In this document: positions 17,626-26,561 of the stretch, piece by piece
Layout of the letters: each line of letters starts with the position of its first letter
Position numbering within the stretch: position 1 is the first letter of the stretch
Assembly: GCF_030064675.1 (NCBI RefSeq)
Contig: NZ_CP116413.1
Span: 3,256,001 to 3,320,000 of the forward strand
Length of the DNA: 64,000 nucleotides
Source of the DNA: Crossiella sp. CA-258035
Lineage (GTDB): Bacteria > Actinomycetota > Actinomycetes > Mycobacteriales > Pseudonocardiaceae
Direction of reading: 5' to 3'
Position numbers and translations under genes: made by a program
The notes under the pieces: model-generated
Seen by the model: the letters and a program-made list of their open reading frames with translations, nothing else
Databases searched by the model: none
What the model was told of the DNA's origin: nothing

Positions 17626-18006
17626 ATGGCGAAATCCTGTCCCTGCGGGCTGCCCGCGCCCTACCCGGACTGCTGCGGCGCGCTGCACCGCGGCGAGCGC
17701 GCCGCGGCCACCGCCGAACTGCTGATGCGCTCCCGGTTCAGCGCGTTCGCCCTGCTGGACGAGGCGTACCTGCTGCGCAGCTGGCACCCCAGGACCCGGC
17801 CGGCCGGGGTCGACTTCGACACCGACATGCGCTGGACGCGGCTGGAGATCCTGGGCGGCACCGGCGGCGGGCTGTTCCACCAGGAGGGCACGGTGGAGTT
17901 CAACGCGCACTACCGGTACGAGGGCAGGGACGAGATCCTGCACGAGAACAGCCGGTTCGAGCGGGTGGACGGCGCCTGGGTCTACCTCGCGCCGATCGGA
18001 GCCTAA
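17626..18006 (+). CDS. YchJ-family SEC-C motif protein
   Basis: 126 residues from the ATG at 17626. The N-terminal zinc-binding SEC-C motif is CPCGLPAPYPDCCG, then LMRSRFSAFALLDEAYLLRSWHPRTRP, a signature of the YchJ/UPF0225 family. The C-terminal part is an NTF2-like fold (FNAHYRYEGRDEILHENSRF). Length matches the family at about 125-150 residues. The molecular role of the family is not established; the zinc motif is shared with the SecA C-terminus. It is divergent from the methyltransferase gene over 58 bp. Confidence 0.9.
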   Translation: MAKSCPCGLPAPYPDCCGALHRGERAAATAELLMRSRFSAFALLDEAYLLRSWHPRTRPAGVDFDTDMRWTRLEILGGTGGGLFHQEGTVEFNAHYRYEGRDEILHENSRFERVDGAWVYLAPIGA

Positions 18007-18185
18007 ACGCACTCCATCCGGTGATCTTCCCCCGGATCTGCCGGTTGATCCCGGCCCGCCATCAGGTCAGTGAGCTGGGTAAATACCTCCGCACGACCGG
18101 GTGACCGCGACCGGGCGGAGGGGTGCTGTGGATCTTTTGGCGCAGAGCGAGTTTGGCGGTTCGGAGCAATGGTTAACCCGTCGGA

Positions 18186-18617
18186 GTGACGCCAAACGTG
18201 AACGGAGTGTCGCCACGTGCTCAGCATGCGTCCGTGCTCCGGGTCGCCAACCGTGCGCTCGGAGTGATGCTGTGGGCCGAGCTCTCCGGGCGTGACCGGT
18301 TCGAACCCCTGCTCCCCGCCGCCGAGCGCAGCGCGCCCAGCACCCTGCAGGAGCTGGCGGCCGCCCAGGCGCGCAAGGCCGACCAGCTCGCCGACCGGAT
18401 CGAGGCGGTGCTGGCCAGGGAGAGCGGCGGGTTGTCCTCCGACAGCGCGGTGGGCCCGGCCCGGTTCGTGGTGCACCAGATCCGGTTGTTCGCCCGCCGC
18501 GCCCGCCAGGGTCCGCTGCGCTTCGTCACCTTCAACCACGAGGTGGCCCGGGTGAACCGGGTCCTGGACCTGGTCGCCCACCACCTCTCCGGCGCCGGCT
18601 CCGGGGTGGCCGTCTGA
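18186..18617 (+). CDS. Hypothetical protein (143 aa)
   Basis: 143 residues from a GTG at 18186, with no strong ribosome site. Mostly helical and charged; a central stretch TLQELAAAQARKADQLADRIEAVLA looks like a coiled coil. No signal, membrane helix or known motif. Other in-frame GTG codons just downstream could be the real start. Called mainly because codon positions look normal and nothing better occupies the interval. Confidence 0.5.
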   Translation: MTPNVNGVSPRAQHASVLRVANRALGVMLWAELSGRDRFEPLLPAAERSAPSTLQELAAAQARKADQLADRIEAVLARESGGLSSDSAVGPARFVVHQIRLFARRARQGPLRFVTFNHEVARVNRVLDLVAHHLSGAGSGVAV

Positions 18618-18631
18618 TCAGCCTCGGCTGA

Positions 18632-19471
18632 TCACCACAGCACCTCGGCCAGTGCCCGGTAGCCCGGCATCGGGTCGTCCGTGCCGCTGACCGCCACCTG
18701 GATGCCCACGTGGTCCGCACCCGCCTCGACCTGCGCGGACACCGTGGCGGCCAGCTGCTCCGGGGTGCCGCCGGGGACCAGCAGGTCGATCATCCGGTCG
18801 CTGCCCGGCCTGGCCACCTCGGCCTCGGTCAGCCCGTGCCGGACCAGGGTGCCCATGTAGTTGCGCAGCCCCAGGTAGAGGTCCAGGAACTCCCGCGCGG
18901 TGGCCTTGGCGCGGGCCGGGTCGGTGTCCACCACCAGGGTCTGCTCCGGGGCCAGCACCGCGCCGCCGACTAGCTCACGGGCGTACGCGGTGTGCGCGGG
19001 CGGCATCAGGTACGGGATCGCGCCCAGGGTCCGCTCCCCGGCCAGCTTCAGCGTCTTCGGACCCAGCGCGGCCAGGATGATCCCCTCCCTGGGCACCCCG
19101 GCCTCGGCCAGGCGGTCCAGGTACTCCACCACCTTGGCCAGCGGTTTCTGGTAGGTCGTGACCACCTCGGGGTGGCCGATGCCCACGCCGAGCAGGAACC
19201 GCTCGCCGTGCTTGTCCGCGATCCGGTGGTAGCCGCGGGCCACCGCTTCCGGCTCGTTGGTCCACATGTTCACGATCGCGCTGGCCACGGTGATCGTCCG
19301 GGTCGCGTCGAGGAGCTGTTCGTGCTGTTCGAGCTCGCCGAGGGCGGCCATGCCGTGGCCGATCCAGGCGGTGCCGTAGCCGAGGTCCTCGGCCTCGCGG
19401 ACGTAGCCGGTGAGCCGGGGCGTGTGCTGGGGGCCGAGCCAGACGCCGTGCGTGCCGAGCCGTGCGGTCAT
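18632..19471 (-). CDS. LLM-class F420-dependent oxidoreductase
   Basis: 279 residues from the ATG at 19471, preceded by AAGGAGG. It has the luciferase-like monooxygenase barrel pattern: REAEDLGYGTAWIGHG near the N-terminus, TRTITVASAIVNMWTNEPEAVARGY, and RFLLGVGIGHPE. In actinomycetes this subgroup uses reduced F420 instead of FMNH2. The substrate is unknown. Divergent from an AlkD-like gene; the promoter region contains a 7-bp inverted repeat at 19491-19510 that may control it. Confidence 0.88.
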   Translation of the reverse strand: MTARLGTHGVWLGPQHTPRLTGYVREAEDLGYGTAWIGHGMAALGELEQHEQLLDATRTITVASAIVNMWTNEPEAVARGYHRIADKHGERFLLGVGIGHPEVVTTYQKPLAKVVEYLDRLAEAGVPREGIILAALGPKTLKLAGERTLGAIPYLMPPAHTAYARELVGGAVLAPEQTLVVDTDPARAKATAREFLDLYLGLRNYMGTLVRHGLTEAEVARPGSDRMIDLLVPGGTPEQLAATVSAQVEAGADHVGIQVAVSGTDDPMPGYRALAEVLW

Positions 19472-19490
19472 GGATCCTCCTTGAGGTGCT

Positions 19491-19519
19491 GCTATAGTCC
19501 GCTCTATAGCAAACATAGC
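19491..19519. promoter_or_regulatory. Operator-like inverted repeat between the divergent LLM and AlkD-like genes
   Basis: GCTATAG at 19491-19497 and CTATAGC at 19504-19510 form a perfect 7-bp inverted repeat with a 6-bp spacer; a third half-site-like CATAGC follows at 19514-19519. The AT-rich TATAG cores stand out in this GC-rich DNA and may also serve as -10 elements. The site is 20 bp from the LLM start codon and 27 bp from the AlkD-like start. Confidence 0.5.
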
Positions 19520-19536
19520 ACCGTGGTGGGAGTCGC

Positions 19537-20634
19537 ATGCCCTTCGCTGACGAGCTGCTCGGACCCGAGGTCGCCGCCCGGCTGGTCGATGCCGTCGCCC
19601 GGACCGCGCCCGGCAACCGCCTGCCCGCGCTGCGCCGCGCGGCCAAGGGCCTGGCCGGGCTGAGCCTGCGCGAGCGCAGCGACCTGCTGGCCGGCGCGCT
19701 GCTGGCCGACCTGCCGGGGGACTATGCCAGCCTGGACCGACAGTTCCGGGAGCTGCTGGCCGACCCTTCGGTCGAGGGCTGGATGGTCTGGCCGGTCACC
19801 GAGGCGGTCACGGTCCGCGCGCTGGCCCAGGACCCGCCGGCCATCACCCCCGCGCTGCACCTGCTGGCCGCGCTGACCCCCCGGCTGACCGCGGAGTTCG
19901 CCATCCGGCCGCTGCTGGCCGCCGACCTGGACCAGTGCCTGCCCATCGTGCGGTCCTGGACCGGGCACCCCGACGAGCACGTGCGGCGGCTGGCCAGCGA
20001 GGGCACCAGGGCGCACCTGCCGTGGGCGCGCAAGGTCCGGCCGATCCTGGACCAGCCCCAGCGCACCATCCCGATTCTGGACGCGCTCTACCGGGACGAC
20101 AGCGAGTACGTGCGCCGCTCGGTGGCCAACCACCTCAACGACCTCAGCCGCGCCGAACCCGGTCTGGTGGTGGAGACCGCGGCCCGCTGGCTCGCCGAAC
20201 CGGACGACAACACCCCTCGGCTGGTCCGGCACGCACTGCGCACGCTGGTCAAGAAGGGCCACCCGGAAGCCTTGGCGCTACTGGGTTTCCGCCCGGTCGC
20301 CGACGTCACCGTGCTCGGACCGGTGCTGACCGGAGCCACCGTCGCACTCGGCGCGGAGCTGCCGTTCGAGGTGACCCTGGAGAACACCGGCGAGGCGGCG
20401 GCCAGCCTGGCCGTGGACTACGTGGTGCACCACCTCAAGGCCAACGGCGCGCGCACCCCCAAGGTGTTCAAGCTGACCACCTGCCTGCTCGCCCCGGGAG
20501 AGCGGATCACGTTGTCCCGCAAGCACTCCTTCCGCAAGATCAGCACCAGGGTGTACTACCCGGGCGAGCACGAGATCGAGGTGCAGGTCAACGGCACGGC
20601 CTTCGGGCGGACGGCGTTCCAGCTGCTCGGCTGA
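19537..20634 (+). CDS. AlkD-like DNA alkylation repair protein (HEAT-repeat)
   Basis: 365 residues; ATG at 19537 follows GGTGGGAG. Successive helical HEAT units are visible. GWMVWPVTEAVTVRAL and RSWTGHPDEHVRRLASEGTR and YVRRSVANHLNDLSRAEPGLV are hallmarks of the AlkC/AlkD superfamily. Proven AlkD members excise N3- and N7-alkyl purines. A roughly 100-residue C-terminal beta-rich extension (from VLGPVLTGATVALGAELPF) resembles an immunoglobulin-like domain and is a known feature of AlkC-type members. That makes AlkC-type (3-methyladenine-directed) activity the better inference. Not coupled to the LLM gene except by the shared control region. Confidence 0.85.
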   Translation: MPFADELLGPEVAARLVDAVARTAPGNRLPALRRAAKGLAGLSLRERSDLLAGALLADLPGDYASLDRQFRELLADPSVEGWMVWPVTEAVTVRALAQDPPAITPALHLLAALTPRLTAEFAIRPLLAADLDQCLPIVRSWTGHPDEHVRRLASEGTRAHLPWARKVRPILDQPQRTIPILDALYRDDSEYVRRSVANHLNDLSRAEPGLVVETAARWLAEPDDNTPRLVRHALRTLVKKGHPEALALLGFRPVADVTVLGPVLTGATVALGAELPFEVTLENTGEAAASLAVDYVVHHLKANGARTPKVFKLTTCLLAPGERITLSRKHSFRKISTRVYYPGEHEIEVQVNGTAFGRTAFQLLG

Positions 20635-20656
20635 TACCGTCGGCGCGGGAGGTGGC

Positions 20657-21505
20657 ATGGACGTCGACCTGCGCAAGCTCCGGTACTTCGTCGCGGTCGC
20701 CGAGCACCTGCACTTCGGCCGCGCCGCCGAGTCGCTGCACATCGCCCAGCCCGTGCTCTCCCGCCAGATCCGTGCCCTGGAAGGGGAACTGCACGCGCAG
20801 CTGTTCCGCCGGGACCGCCGCGCCACCGAGCTGACCCCGGCCGGGGAGCAGCTGCTCGCCGACGCCCGCCCGCTGCTGGCCGCCGCGGCCGCGCTGCGTC
20901 GCCGGGTCGGCCGGGCCGCGCGGGGCGAGGTGTTCACCGTCGGGTTCATGCCGGGCCTGATCGTCACCGACGCGGTGCGCGAGCTCTCCCGCCGCCACCC
21001 CGGGCTGACCGTGGACGTGCAGCGGGTGGACTGGACCGAGCGGACCCAGGCGTTGCGTGACGGCCGGGTGGACGTGTGCTTCCTGCGCCAGCCACTGGAT
21101 CCGGCCGGGCTGAGCGTGCGGGAGCTGCGGGTGGAGGAGCGGGCCGTGGTGCTGCGCACCGACCACCGGCTGGCCGGCAAGGAGTCGCTGAAGATCGCCG
21201 ACCTGGCCGACGAGCGGCTGTTGCAGGACCCGGACGCGGTGCCCGAGTGGCGGGACCTGCCGCACGGCCGTCGGCGCGAGCCCGCGCCGCTGCTGAGCAC
21301 GGTTGAGGAGAAGCTGGAGCACGTGGCCGCCGGGCACGGCGTGGTGGTGCTGCCGATGTCCGCGGTGGCCTTCTACCAGCGTCCGGACCTCACCCACATC
21401 CCGATCACCGACCTCGCGCCGAACCGGGTCTGCCTGGCCTGGGTCAGCTCCCGCCGCAGCCCCCTGCTGGCCGAGTTCGCGGCCATCGCCTCCGCCCTGG
21501 GTTGA
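20657..21505 (+). CDS. LysR-family transcriptional regulator
   Basis: 282 residues; ATG at 20657 follows GGGAGGTGG. The N-terminal helix-turn-helix is FGRAAESLHIAQPVLSRQIRALE, followed by the linker helix and a periplasmic-binding-like effector domain (VFTVGFMPGLIVTDAVREL). It resembles the aromatic-acid/BenM-like LysR group. The downstream SDR and TetR genes run in the same direction and may be targets. The ligand is unknown. Confidence 0.92.
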   Translation: MDVDLRKLRYFVAVAEHLHFGRAAESLHIAQPVLSRQIRALEGELHAQLFRRDRRATELTPAGEQLLADARPLLAAAAALRRRVGRAARGEVFTVGFMPGLIVTDAVRELSRRHPGLTVDVQRVDWTERTQALRDGRVDVCFLRQPLDPAGLSVRELRVEERAVVLRTDHRLAGKESLKIADLADERLLQDPDAVPEWRDLPHGRRREPAPLLSTVEEKLEHVAAGHGVVVLPMSAVAFYQRPDLTHIPITDLAPNRVCLAWVSSRRSPLLAEFAAIASALG

Positions 21506-21577
21506 TGCCCAGCAGGTATCACAGCGGCGTGAACAGGTCTTGGACCTGCGGCTGTGTCCGGCAGCAGACTTCTCGGC

Positions 21578-22456
21578 ATGACGAACATCTTCCTGACCGG
21601 CGGCTCGGGCTACGTCGGCCGCCACCTCATCCCAGTGCTGCGCCGCGAGGGCCACCAGGTCACCGCGCTGGCCCGCAGCGACTCCGCCGCCGCCCTGCTC
21701 ACCGGCCTCGGCGCGACGCCCGTGCCCGGTGAGCTCACCGACCTGGAGGTGTTGCGCGCCGGCGCCGCCGCGGCTGGGGCGGTGATCCACCTCGGCCAGG
21801 TGCTCGGCGCGGAGGCCCAGCGGGCCGACCTCGGCGCGGCGACCGCGCTGCTGGACGGCCTCGGCGACCGGGGCCCGTACCTGCACACCGGCGGCACCTG
21901 GGTCTACGGCGACACCGCGGGCGTGGTCGATGAACAGGCCGAGCTCCGCCCGCCCGAGATCACCGCCTGGCGGGTCGGCAACGAGCGGAAGGTGCTGGCG
22001 CGCAAGGACTCCGGCGCGCATCCGGTGGTGGTCATGCCCGGCCTGGTCTTCGGCGACGGCGGCGGCATCGTGGAGTTCGCCTACGCCGCGCCCGGCCGGG
22101 AGACCGGCGTGGTGCCCTGCGCCGGCGACGGCGGCAACCACTGGTCGCTGGTGCACGTGGCGGACCTCGCCGAGCTGTACGCCCTCGCCCTGTCCGCGCC
22201 GGCCGGGTCGGTCTACGCCGGGACCGTGGACACCTTCCCCACCCAGTTCGAGGTGGCCGCGGCGGTGGCGAAGTCGACCGGTGCGACCGTGGCGCACCTC
22301 GACCCGGCCCAGGCCCAGGCCCGGTTCGGCGCGTTCGCCGAGGCACTGTCCCTGGACCAGCGGATCAGCGGCGCCCGCGCCCGCCGCGAGCTCGGCTGGA
22401 CGCCCCGGCACACGGACCCGGTGGCCACCCTGACCGGCGCTACACTTGCTACATGA
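21578..22456 (+). CDS. NAD-dependent epimerase/dehydratase (extended SDR)
   Basis: 292 residues from the ATG at 21578. The N-terminus MTNIFLTGGSGYVGRHL gives the TGGxGxxG cofactor motif. The remaining pattern (ELTDLEVLRAGAAAAGAVIHLG, then TGGTWVYGDTAG) fits atypical extended SDRs. The catalytic tyrosine-lysine pair is not in the standard YxxxK spacing; the region ITAWRVGNERKVL aligns there. The activity is therefore uncertain. The stop overlaps the ATG of the TetR gene (ATGA), so the enzyme and regulator are coupled. Confidence 0.82.
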   Translation: MTNIFLTGGSGYVGRHLIPVLRREGHQVTALARSDSAAALLTGLGATPVPGELTDLEVLRAGAAAAGAVIHLGQVLGAEAQRADLGAATALLDGLGDRGPYLHTGGTWVYGDTAGVVDEQAELRPPEITAWRVGNERKVLARKDSGAHPVVVMPGLVFGDGGGIVEFAYAAPGRETGVVPCAGDGGNHWSLVHVADLAELYALALSAPAGSVYAGTVDTFPTQFEVAAAVAKSTGATVAHLDPAQAQARFGAFAEALSLDQRISGARARRELGWTPRHTDPVATLTGATLAT

Positions 22457-23154
22457 CGGAGAAGCGGCGCGGCGGCGGGGCCAGGGACCGCCTGCTGCGC
22501 GCCGCCGCTGAGCTGCTGCACGACTCCCCGGACGGCACGGTCTCCACCAGGGCCGTCTGCGAGCGCGCCGGGGTGCAGGCGCCCACGCTGTACCACCACT
22601 TCGGCAGCAAGCAGGGACTGCTGGACAGCGTGGTCAACTACGGCTTCAGCCAGTACCTGCACGAGCCGGGCACCCCGGGCGGGGACCCGGTGGCCGCGCT
22701 GCACCGGGGCTGGGACCAGCACGTCCGGTTCGGCCTGGAGCACCCCAAGTTCTACGTGCTGCTCTACGGCCAGATCGAGCCGGGCGTGCCCTGCTCGCTC
22801 ACCGGCAGCGCCGAGGCCAGGCTGCTGGAACTGCTCGCGGGAGTGGCGAAACAGGGCAGGCTGCGGGTGCCGCCGGAGGAGGCGGCCCGGCAGATCGTGG
22901 CCGCCAACATCGGGATCACCCTGAACCTGATCGCCCAGCCCGAGTCCAGCCGGGACCTGGGACTCTCCGACCGCCTGCGGGACAACGTGATCGCCGCCCT
23001 GCTCACCGACACCCCGGCGGCCACCACGGTGCCGGGCGCGGCGGTGGCGCTGCTGGCCGCCCTGGACGGCGACCCCGCGGGCCTCAGCGACGGCGAGGCG
23101 CACCTGCTGCGCGAATGGCTGCGGCGCCTCGCCGCGCCGGTCACGACTCGCTGA
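22453..23154 (+). CDS. TetR-family transcriptional regulator
   Basis: 233 residues. The N-terminal helix-turn-helix is TVSTRAVCERAGVQAPTLYHHFGSKQGLL, ending with the classic YxHFxxKxxLL. The C-terminal ligand domain is divergent, as usual. Coupled by a 4-bp overlap to the SDR gene, which is its likely target. The last 14 bp overlap the 3' end of the convergent DUF427 gene. Confidence 0.92.
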   Translation: MTEKRRGGGARDRLLRAAAELLHDSPDGTVSTRAVCERAGVQAPTLYHHFGSKQGLLDSVVNYGFSQYLHEPGTPGGDPVAALHRGWDQHVRFGLEHPKFYVLLYGQIEPGVPCSLTGSAEARLLELLAGVAKQGRLRVPPEEAARQIVAANIGITLNLIAQPESSRDLGLSDRLRDNVIAALLTDTPAATTVPGAAVALLAALDGDPAGLSDGEAHLLREWLRRLAAPVTTR

Positions 23155-23512
23155 AGGTGACCCGGTCCGGGTAGAAGGCCACGTGCTCCTTGATCTGTCC
23201 GACCGCCGGGTAGGGGCTCTCGTAGGTCCACACCGCGTTCTCGCCCCGCTCGCCCAGCGCGGGCAGGCTGAAGTAGCTCGCCTCGCCCTTGTACGGGCAG
23301 TAGGTCTGGTGCCCGGTGCGCTCGAAGTGTTCCAGGCGCAGGTCCGCGCGCGGGATGTAGAGCGCCACCGGGTACGTCGACTCCCGCAGCGCCAGGGCGT
23401 TGCGGGTGTCGGCGAGCACGGTGTCACCGGCGCGCACCACCACCCGCTCCGGATGCGGTTCAACGGTGATCGGGTGGGCCGGTCCCGGGGTGAGGACCTT
23501 CTTCTCCGCCAT
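23141..23512 (-). CDS. DUF427-domain protein
   Basis: 123 residues from the ATG at 23512, preceded by GGAGGTG. It has the DUF427 (PF04248) pattern: RVVVRAGDTVLADTRNALALRES, YIPRADLRLEHFERT and TYCPYKGEASYFSL. The CPYKGxAxYxS box is diagnostic. The family is a small beta-rich fold of unknown function, common in actinomycetes. It is not part of the upstream operon, since a hairpin terminator lies between. Confidence 0.9.
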   Translation of the reverse strand: MAEKKVLTPGPAHPITVEPHPERVVVRAGDTVLADTRNALALRESTYPVALYIPRADLRLEHFERTGHQTYCPYKGEASYFSLPALGERGENAVWTYESPYPAVGQIKEHVAFYPDRVTFSES

Positions 23513-23543
23513 GACACACCTCCACGGTCTCTCCAGCGGCAAC

Positions 23544-23569
23544 CCCGGAACCCGCCGTTTTGTTCCGGG
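23544..23569 (-). terminator. Hairpin terminator at the end of the transport/pobA/kinase operon
   Basis: CCCGGAAC at 23544-23551 and GTTCCGGG at 23562-23569 form a perfect 8-bp stem with a 10-nt loop. It begins three bases past the roadblock gene stop on the minus strand. The loop includes TTTT. Confidence 0.6.
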
Positions 23570-23571
23570 CG

Positions 23572-23997
23572 CTAGTTCCGGGAGGCGGTGGCGTGCAGCT
23601 GGGCCCGCAGCTCCGGGGTGAGCTGCGGCCCGACCCGCTCCACCAGCCGGGCCATCGCGTAGCCCACCATGCCGATGTCACAGGTCGGCGCGGCCAGCGC
23701 GGCCAGGCAGGAGCCGTCGCTGATGGTCATCAGGAACAGGTAGCCGCGTTCCATCGCCACCACGGTCTGCTTCACCGCGCCGGACTCGAAGCAGCGGGCC
23801 GCGCCCATGGTGAGGCTGACCAGGCCGGAGACCACGGCGGAGAGCTGCTGGGCGCGCTGGCCGGGCAGCCGGTTGGAGGTGGCCAGCAGCAGGCCGTCGG
23901 CGGAGAGGACCACCGCGTGCGAGACCCCCGCCGCCCGGTTGACGAAGTCGTCGACCAGCCAGTGGAAGTCGTCGAGTTGTTCGGTGTCGGTGCTCAC
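23572..23997 (-). CDS. Roadblock/LC7-domain protein (CvnB/MglB-like)
   Basis: 141 residues from a GTG at 23997 that overlaps the kinase stop by 4 bp. The fold pattern LDDFHWLVDDFVNRAAGVSHAVVLSADGLLLATS and the closing CDIGMVGYAMARLVERVG are typical of roadblock proteins encoded next to NIT-domain kinases in actinomycete conservons. There the kinase, roadblock protein, DUF742 protein and a Ras-like GTPase form a set. Here the set stops after the roadblock gene: a terminator follows, and neither the DUF742 nor the GTPase gene is present in the window. It may work with a GTPase encoded elsewhere. Confidence 0.92.
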   Translation of the reverse strand: MSTDTEQLDDFHWLVDDFVNRAAGVSHAVVLSADGLLLATSNRLPGQRAQQLSAVVSGLVSLTMGAARCFESGAVKQTVVAMERGYLFLMTISDGSCLAALAAPTCDIGMVGYAMARLVERVGPQLTPELRAQLHATASRN

Positions 23998-26561
23998 TGC
24001 CGCTCCTTGTTCGCCAGAATCCGTTCATCCGCCTGCGGGTCACGGGGACCGTCCGGCTGGCTGGGGATGCCCGGCCGCGGCTCGGGGTACCCGTTCCCGC
24101 CAAAAGTCCCGGGCGGAGGAGTGTCCTCTGTGGACTCCCGACCGTGCCGGACGCCCTTCTGGTAGGCGGAGAACCGGTCCCGCAGCTGCTCCGCCGAGGG
24201 GCCGCCCGCCGGTTTCGCCGGCGCCGGTTCGGCCAGCGCGTGCCGCCGCTGCGGCGAGGAACCCGGCACCAGCAAGGACTTCGGCACCCGCTTGGGCAGC
24301 CCGGCCTCGGTGGCCGAGTGCTCCACCGGGGTGGACAGCGCGGCCGCGGCCTGCCAGCCGTCGTCGGCGGGGGAGGCCCAGGTCGAGGTGACGCTCACCT
24401 GGGGCGTCTCCGGCCGGACCGGGCGCTGCGGCGCGGCCAGCGCCGGGATCTGCGGCTCCTCGGTGCCGCAGGAGGCGCTGAACCACTCCGAGAGGGTGAG
24501 CTCCCGCTGCGGCGTGCCGGCCCGGACGGTGGTGTCGCCCCGGCCGATGCGAACCCGGGGACGGGGGAGCGGGTTCGCATCGGTCCCGTTGCGTGGCAAC
24601 GGATCCGGGACGACCGGGGCATCCTTCTTGTGCAGCAGCGCGGGCGGCAGGATGACCAGCGCGGTGGTGCCGCCCTCGAACTCGTCGTCCTTGAGCTGCA
24701 CCGTGATCGAGTGCCGCTTGGCCAGCTCGCCGACCACGAACAGGCCCATCGCGCGGGTCACCGAGACGTCCACCTCGGGCGGGTCGGCCAGCCGCTGGTT
24801 GATCCGGGCCAGGTCCTCGCTGTTCATCCCGATGCCGCGGTCGCGGATCTTGATGACCAGCTTGCCGGAGCGGGTCATCACCGCGCGCACCGAGACCTTG
24901 GTGGTGGGCGGGGAGAACTCGGTCGCGTTGTCCAGCAGCTCGGCCACCAGGTGCGTGAGGTCGGTGACCACCCGGCCCTGGACCAGCGTCTCCGGCACCG
25001 GCAGCACTTCGATCCGGGCGTAAGCCTCCACTTCGGACAGTGCCGCGCCGATCACCTCGAACACCGGCACCGGCCGGGTCACCCAGCGCTCCGGGCTGGT
25101 GCCGGAGAGCACCAGCAGGTTCTCGCTGTTGCGGCGCATCCGGGTGGCCAGGTGGTCCAGCTCGAACAGCCGGGCCAGGTGGTCGGGGTCCAGCTCCTCC
25201 TGCTCCAGGCGGTCGATCAGGTCGATCTGCCGCTCCACCATCTCCTGGCTGCGCCGGGACAGGTTGGTGAACATCTCGTTGACGTTGGCGCGCAAGGCCA
25301 TCTCCGCCACCGCCAGCCGCACCGCCTCCTTGTGCACCACGTCGAAGGCGCGGGCCACCTGGCCCACCTCGTCGGTGGTGTGCACCGGCACCGGCGAGAC
25401 CGCGGCCTCCGCCGAGGCCCTGGGGTCCTTCTCCGCGCGGATCCGGCGGATCGCCGCGGGCAGCCGTTCCCGCGCGATGTCCAGCGCCGCGCCGCGCAGT
25501 GCGCGCAGCGGCACCAGCATCCAGCGGGCCACCATGATCATCAGCGCGAAGGCGGCCAGCAGCGCCAGCCCGACCAGCGCGGAGTCCCGGTACACCGCGG
25601 CCCGCGCGTCGGCGATCACGGTGACCACCGACTTCTCCGCCTGCTGCTGGATCTCGGTGAGCACCTGGGCGATCAGCTCCGCGGTGCGGTCGCCGTCGCG
25701 CAGCACCTCGTTGTCGGCGATGGTCACCGACTGACCGGCCGCCGACTGCACCAGGGCCAGCTGCACCAACCGGTTCAGCCCGTCCACCGGCGGGCCGCTG
25801 ACGGTGTCCAGGTAGCGCTGCCGGTCGGCCAGGCTCGCGGTGGACTCGAACTCCGCCAGCGCCGCGTCGAACCGGGAGCGGGCCGCGCGCAGCGCCGCGG
25901 CCTGGCCCGGCGGGAACTCCTCGGCGCGGGCCGCGGCCAGCAGGATCGCGTTCTGCACCGCGAGCTGTTCCTTGGCATCGGCCAGCGCCTTGGCCGCGGA
26001 GGCCAGCGGGGTGAGCGTGGGGTCGTTGATACCGGCGGTGGCGGCCCGCTGCACCTGGGTGAGGGAGTCCAGGATCTGGGTGTAGCCGGTGATGGTCGCG
26101 CCCACCGGGTACTTGGTGCTCTGCACGGTGCGCCGCAGCGCGGTCAGCTTGTCCAGCGACTCCAGTGCGACGTCATACGCCCCGCGCACGCCGCCGCCGA
26201 CCGAGGTGGCCGCCGCGCCGAGCGCGCGCAGCTCGCCCAGCCGCAGGTCCACCGTGGCCATCCGGGAGTTGTGCTCCGGCGCGCCCGCGGCCCTGCCACT
26301 GGCCACGAAGGACACCGCGGCCTCACGTTCCCGTTGCAGCGCGGTGCCGGTGGCCACCACCTTGCCCGCCAGCTGCAGCTCCTGCTGCACCGTGGCGAAC
26401 AGGTCGACCTCGCCCAGCTGGCTGTTCAGCCGCAACCCGGCCAGGGTCACCGTGCTCAGCGCGGGCACCAGCAGCACCACCGCGAGCTTGCTGCGCAACG
26501 GCCAGTTCCGCGGTGAGTAGCTCCGGCCGGTGTCCTGCTTGGTCCTGGCGTGCTCACTCAT
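23994..26561 (-). CDS. Conservon-type sensor histidine kinase with nitrate/nitrite-sensing-like ectodomain
   Basis: 855 residues. The first membrane helix is KLAVVLLVPALSTVTLAGLRL. A helical extracytoplasmic domain of about 250 residues follows (ELQLAGKVVATGTALQRERE, with the R-E-x-x-A pattern of NIT domains). The second helix is ALVGLALLAAFALMIMVARW, then HAMP-like DNA. The dimerisation helix holds FELDHLATRMRRNSENLLVLSG with the candidate phospho-histidine. The ATPase has LLDNATEFSPP, DRGIGMNSEDL and RAMGLFVVGELAKRH. A long proline-rich tail ends the protein. The ATG overlaps the preceding lipoprotein stop and its own stop overlaps the roadblock start, so lipoprotein, kinase and roadblock are made together. 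The activating ligand is unknown. Confidence 0.92.
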   Translation of the reverse strand: MSEHARTKQDTGRSYSPRNWPLRSKLAVVLLVPALSTVTLAGLRLNSQLGEVDLFATVQQELQLAGKVVATGTALQREREAAVSFVASGRAAGAPEHNSRMATVDLRLGELRALGAAATSVGGGVRGAYDVALESLDKLTALRRTVQSTKYPVGATITGYTQILDSLTQVQRAATAGINDPTLTPLASAAKALADAKEQLAVQNAILLAAARAEEFPPGQAAALRAARSRFDAALAEFESTASLADRQRYLDTVSGPPVDGLNRLVQLALVQSAAGQSVTIADNEVLRDGDRTAELIAQVLTEIQQQAEKSVVTVIADARAAVYRDSALVGLALLAAFALMIMVARWMLVPLRALRGAALDIARERLPAAIRRIRAEKDPRASAEAAVSPVPVHTTDEVGQVARAFDVVHKEAVRLAVAEMALRANVNEMFTNLSRRSQEMVERQIDLIDRLEQEELDPDHLARLFELDHLATRMRRNSENLLVLSGTSPERWVTRPVPVFEVIGAALSEVEAYARIEVLPVPETLVQGRVVTDLTHLVAELLDNATEFSPPTTKVSVRAVMTRSGKLVIKIRDRGIGMNSEDLARINQRLADPPEVDVSVTRAMGLFVVGELAKRHSITVQLKDDEFEGGTTALVILPPALLHKKDAPVVPDPLPRNGTDANPLPRPRVRIGRGDTTVRAGTPQRELTLSEWFSASCGTEEPQIPALAAPQRPVRPETPQVSVTSTWASPADDGWQAAAALSTPVEHSATEAGLPKRVPKSLLVPGSSPQRRHALAEPAPAKPAGGPSAEQLRDRFSAYQKGVRHGRESTEDTPPPGTFGGNGYPEPRPGIPSQPDGPRDPQADERILANKERQ

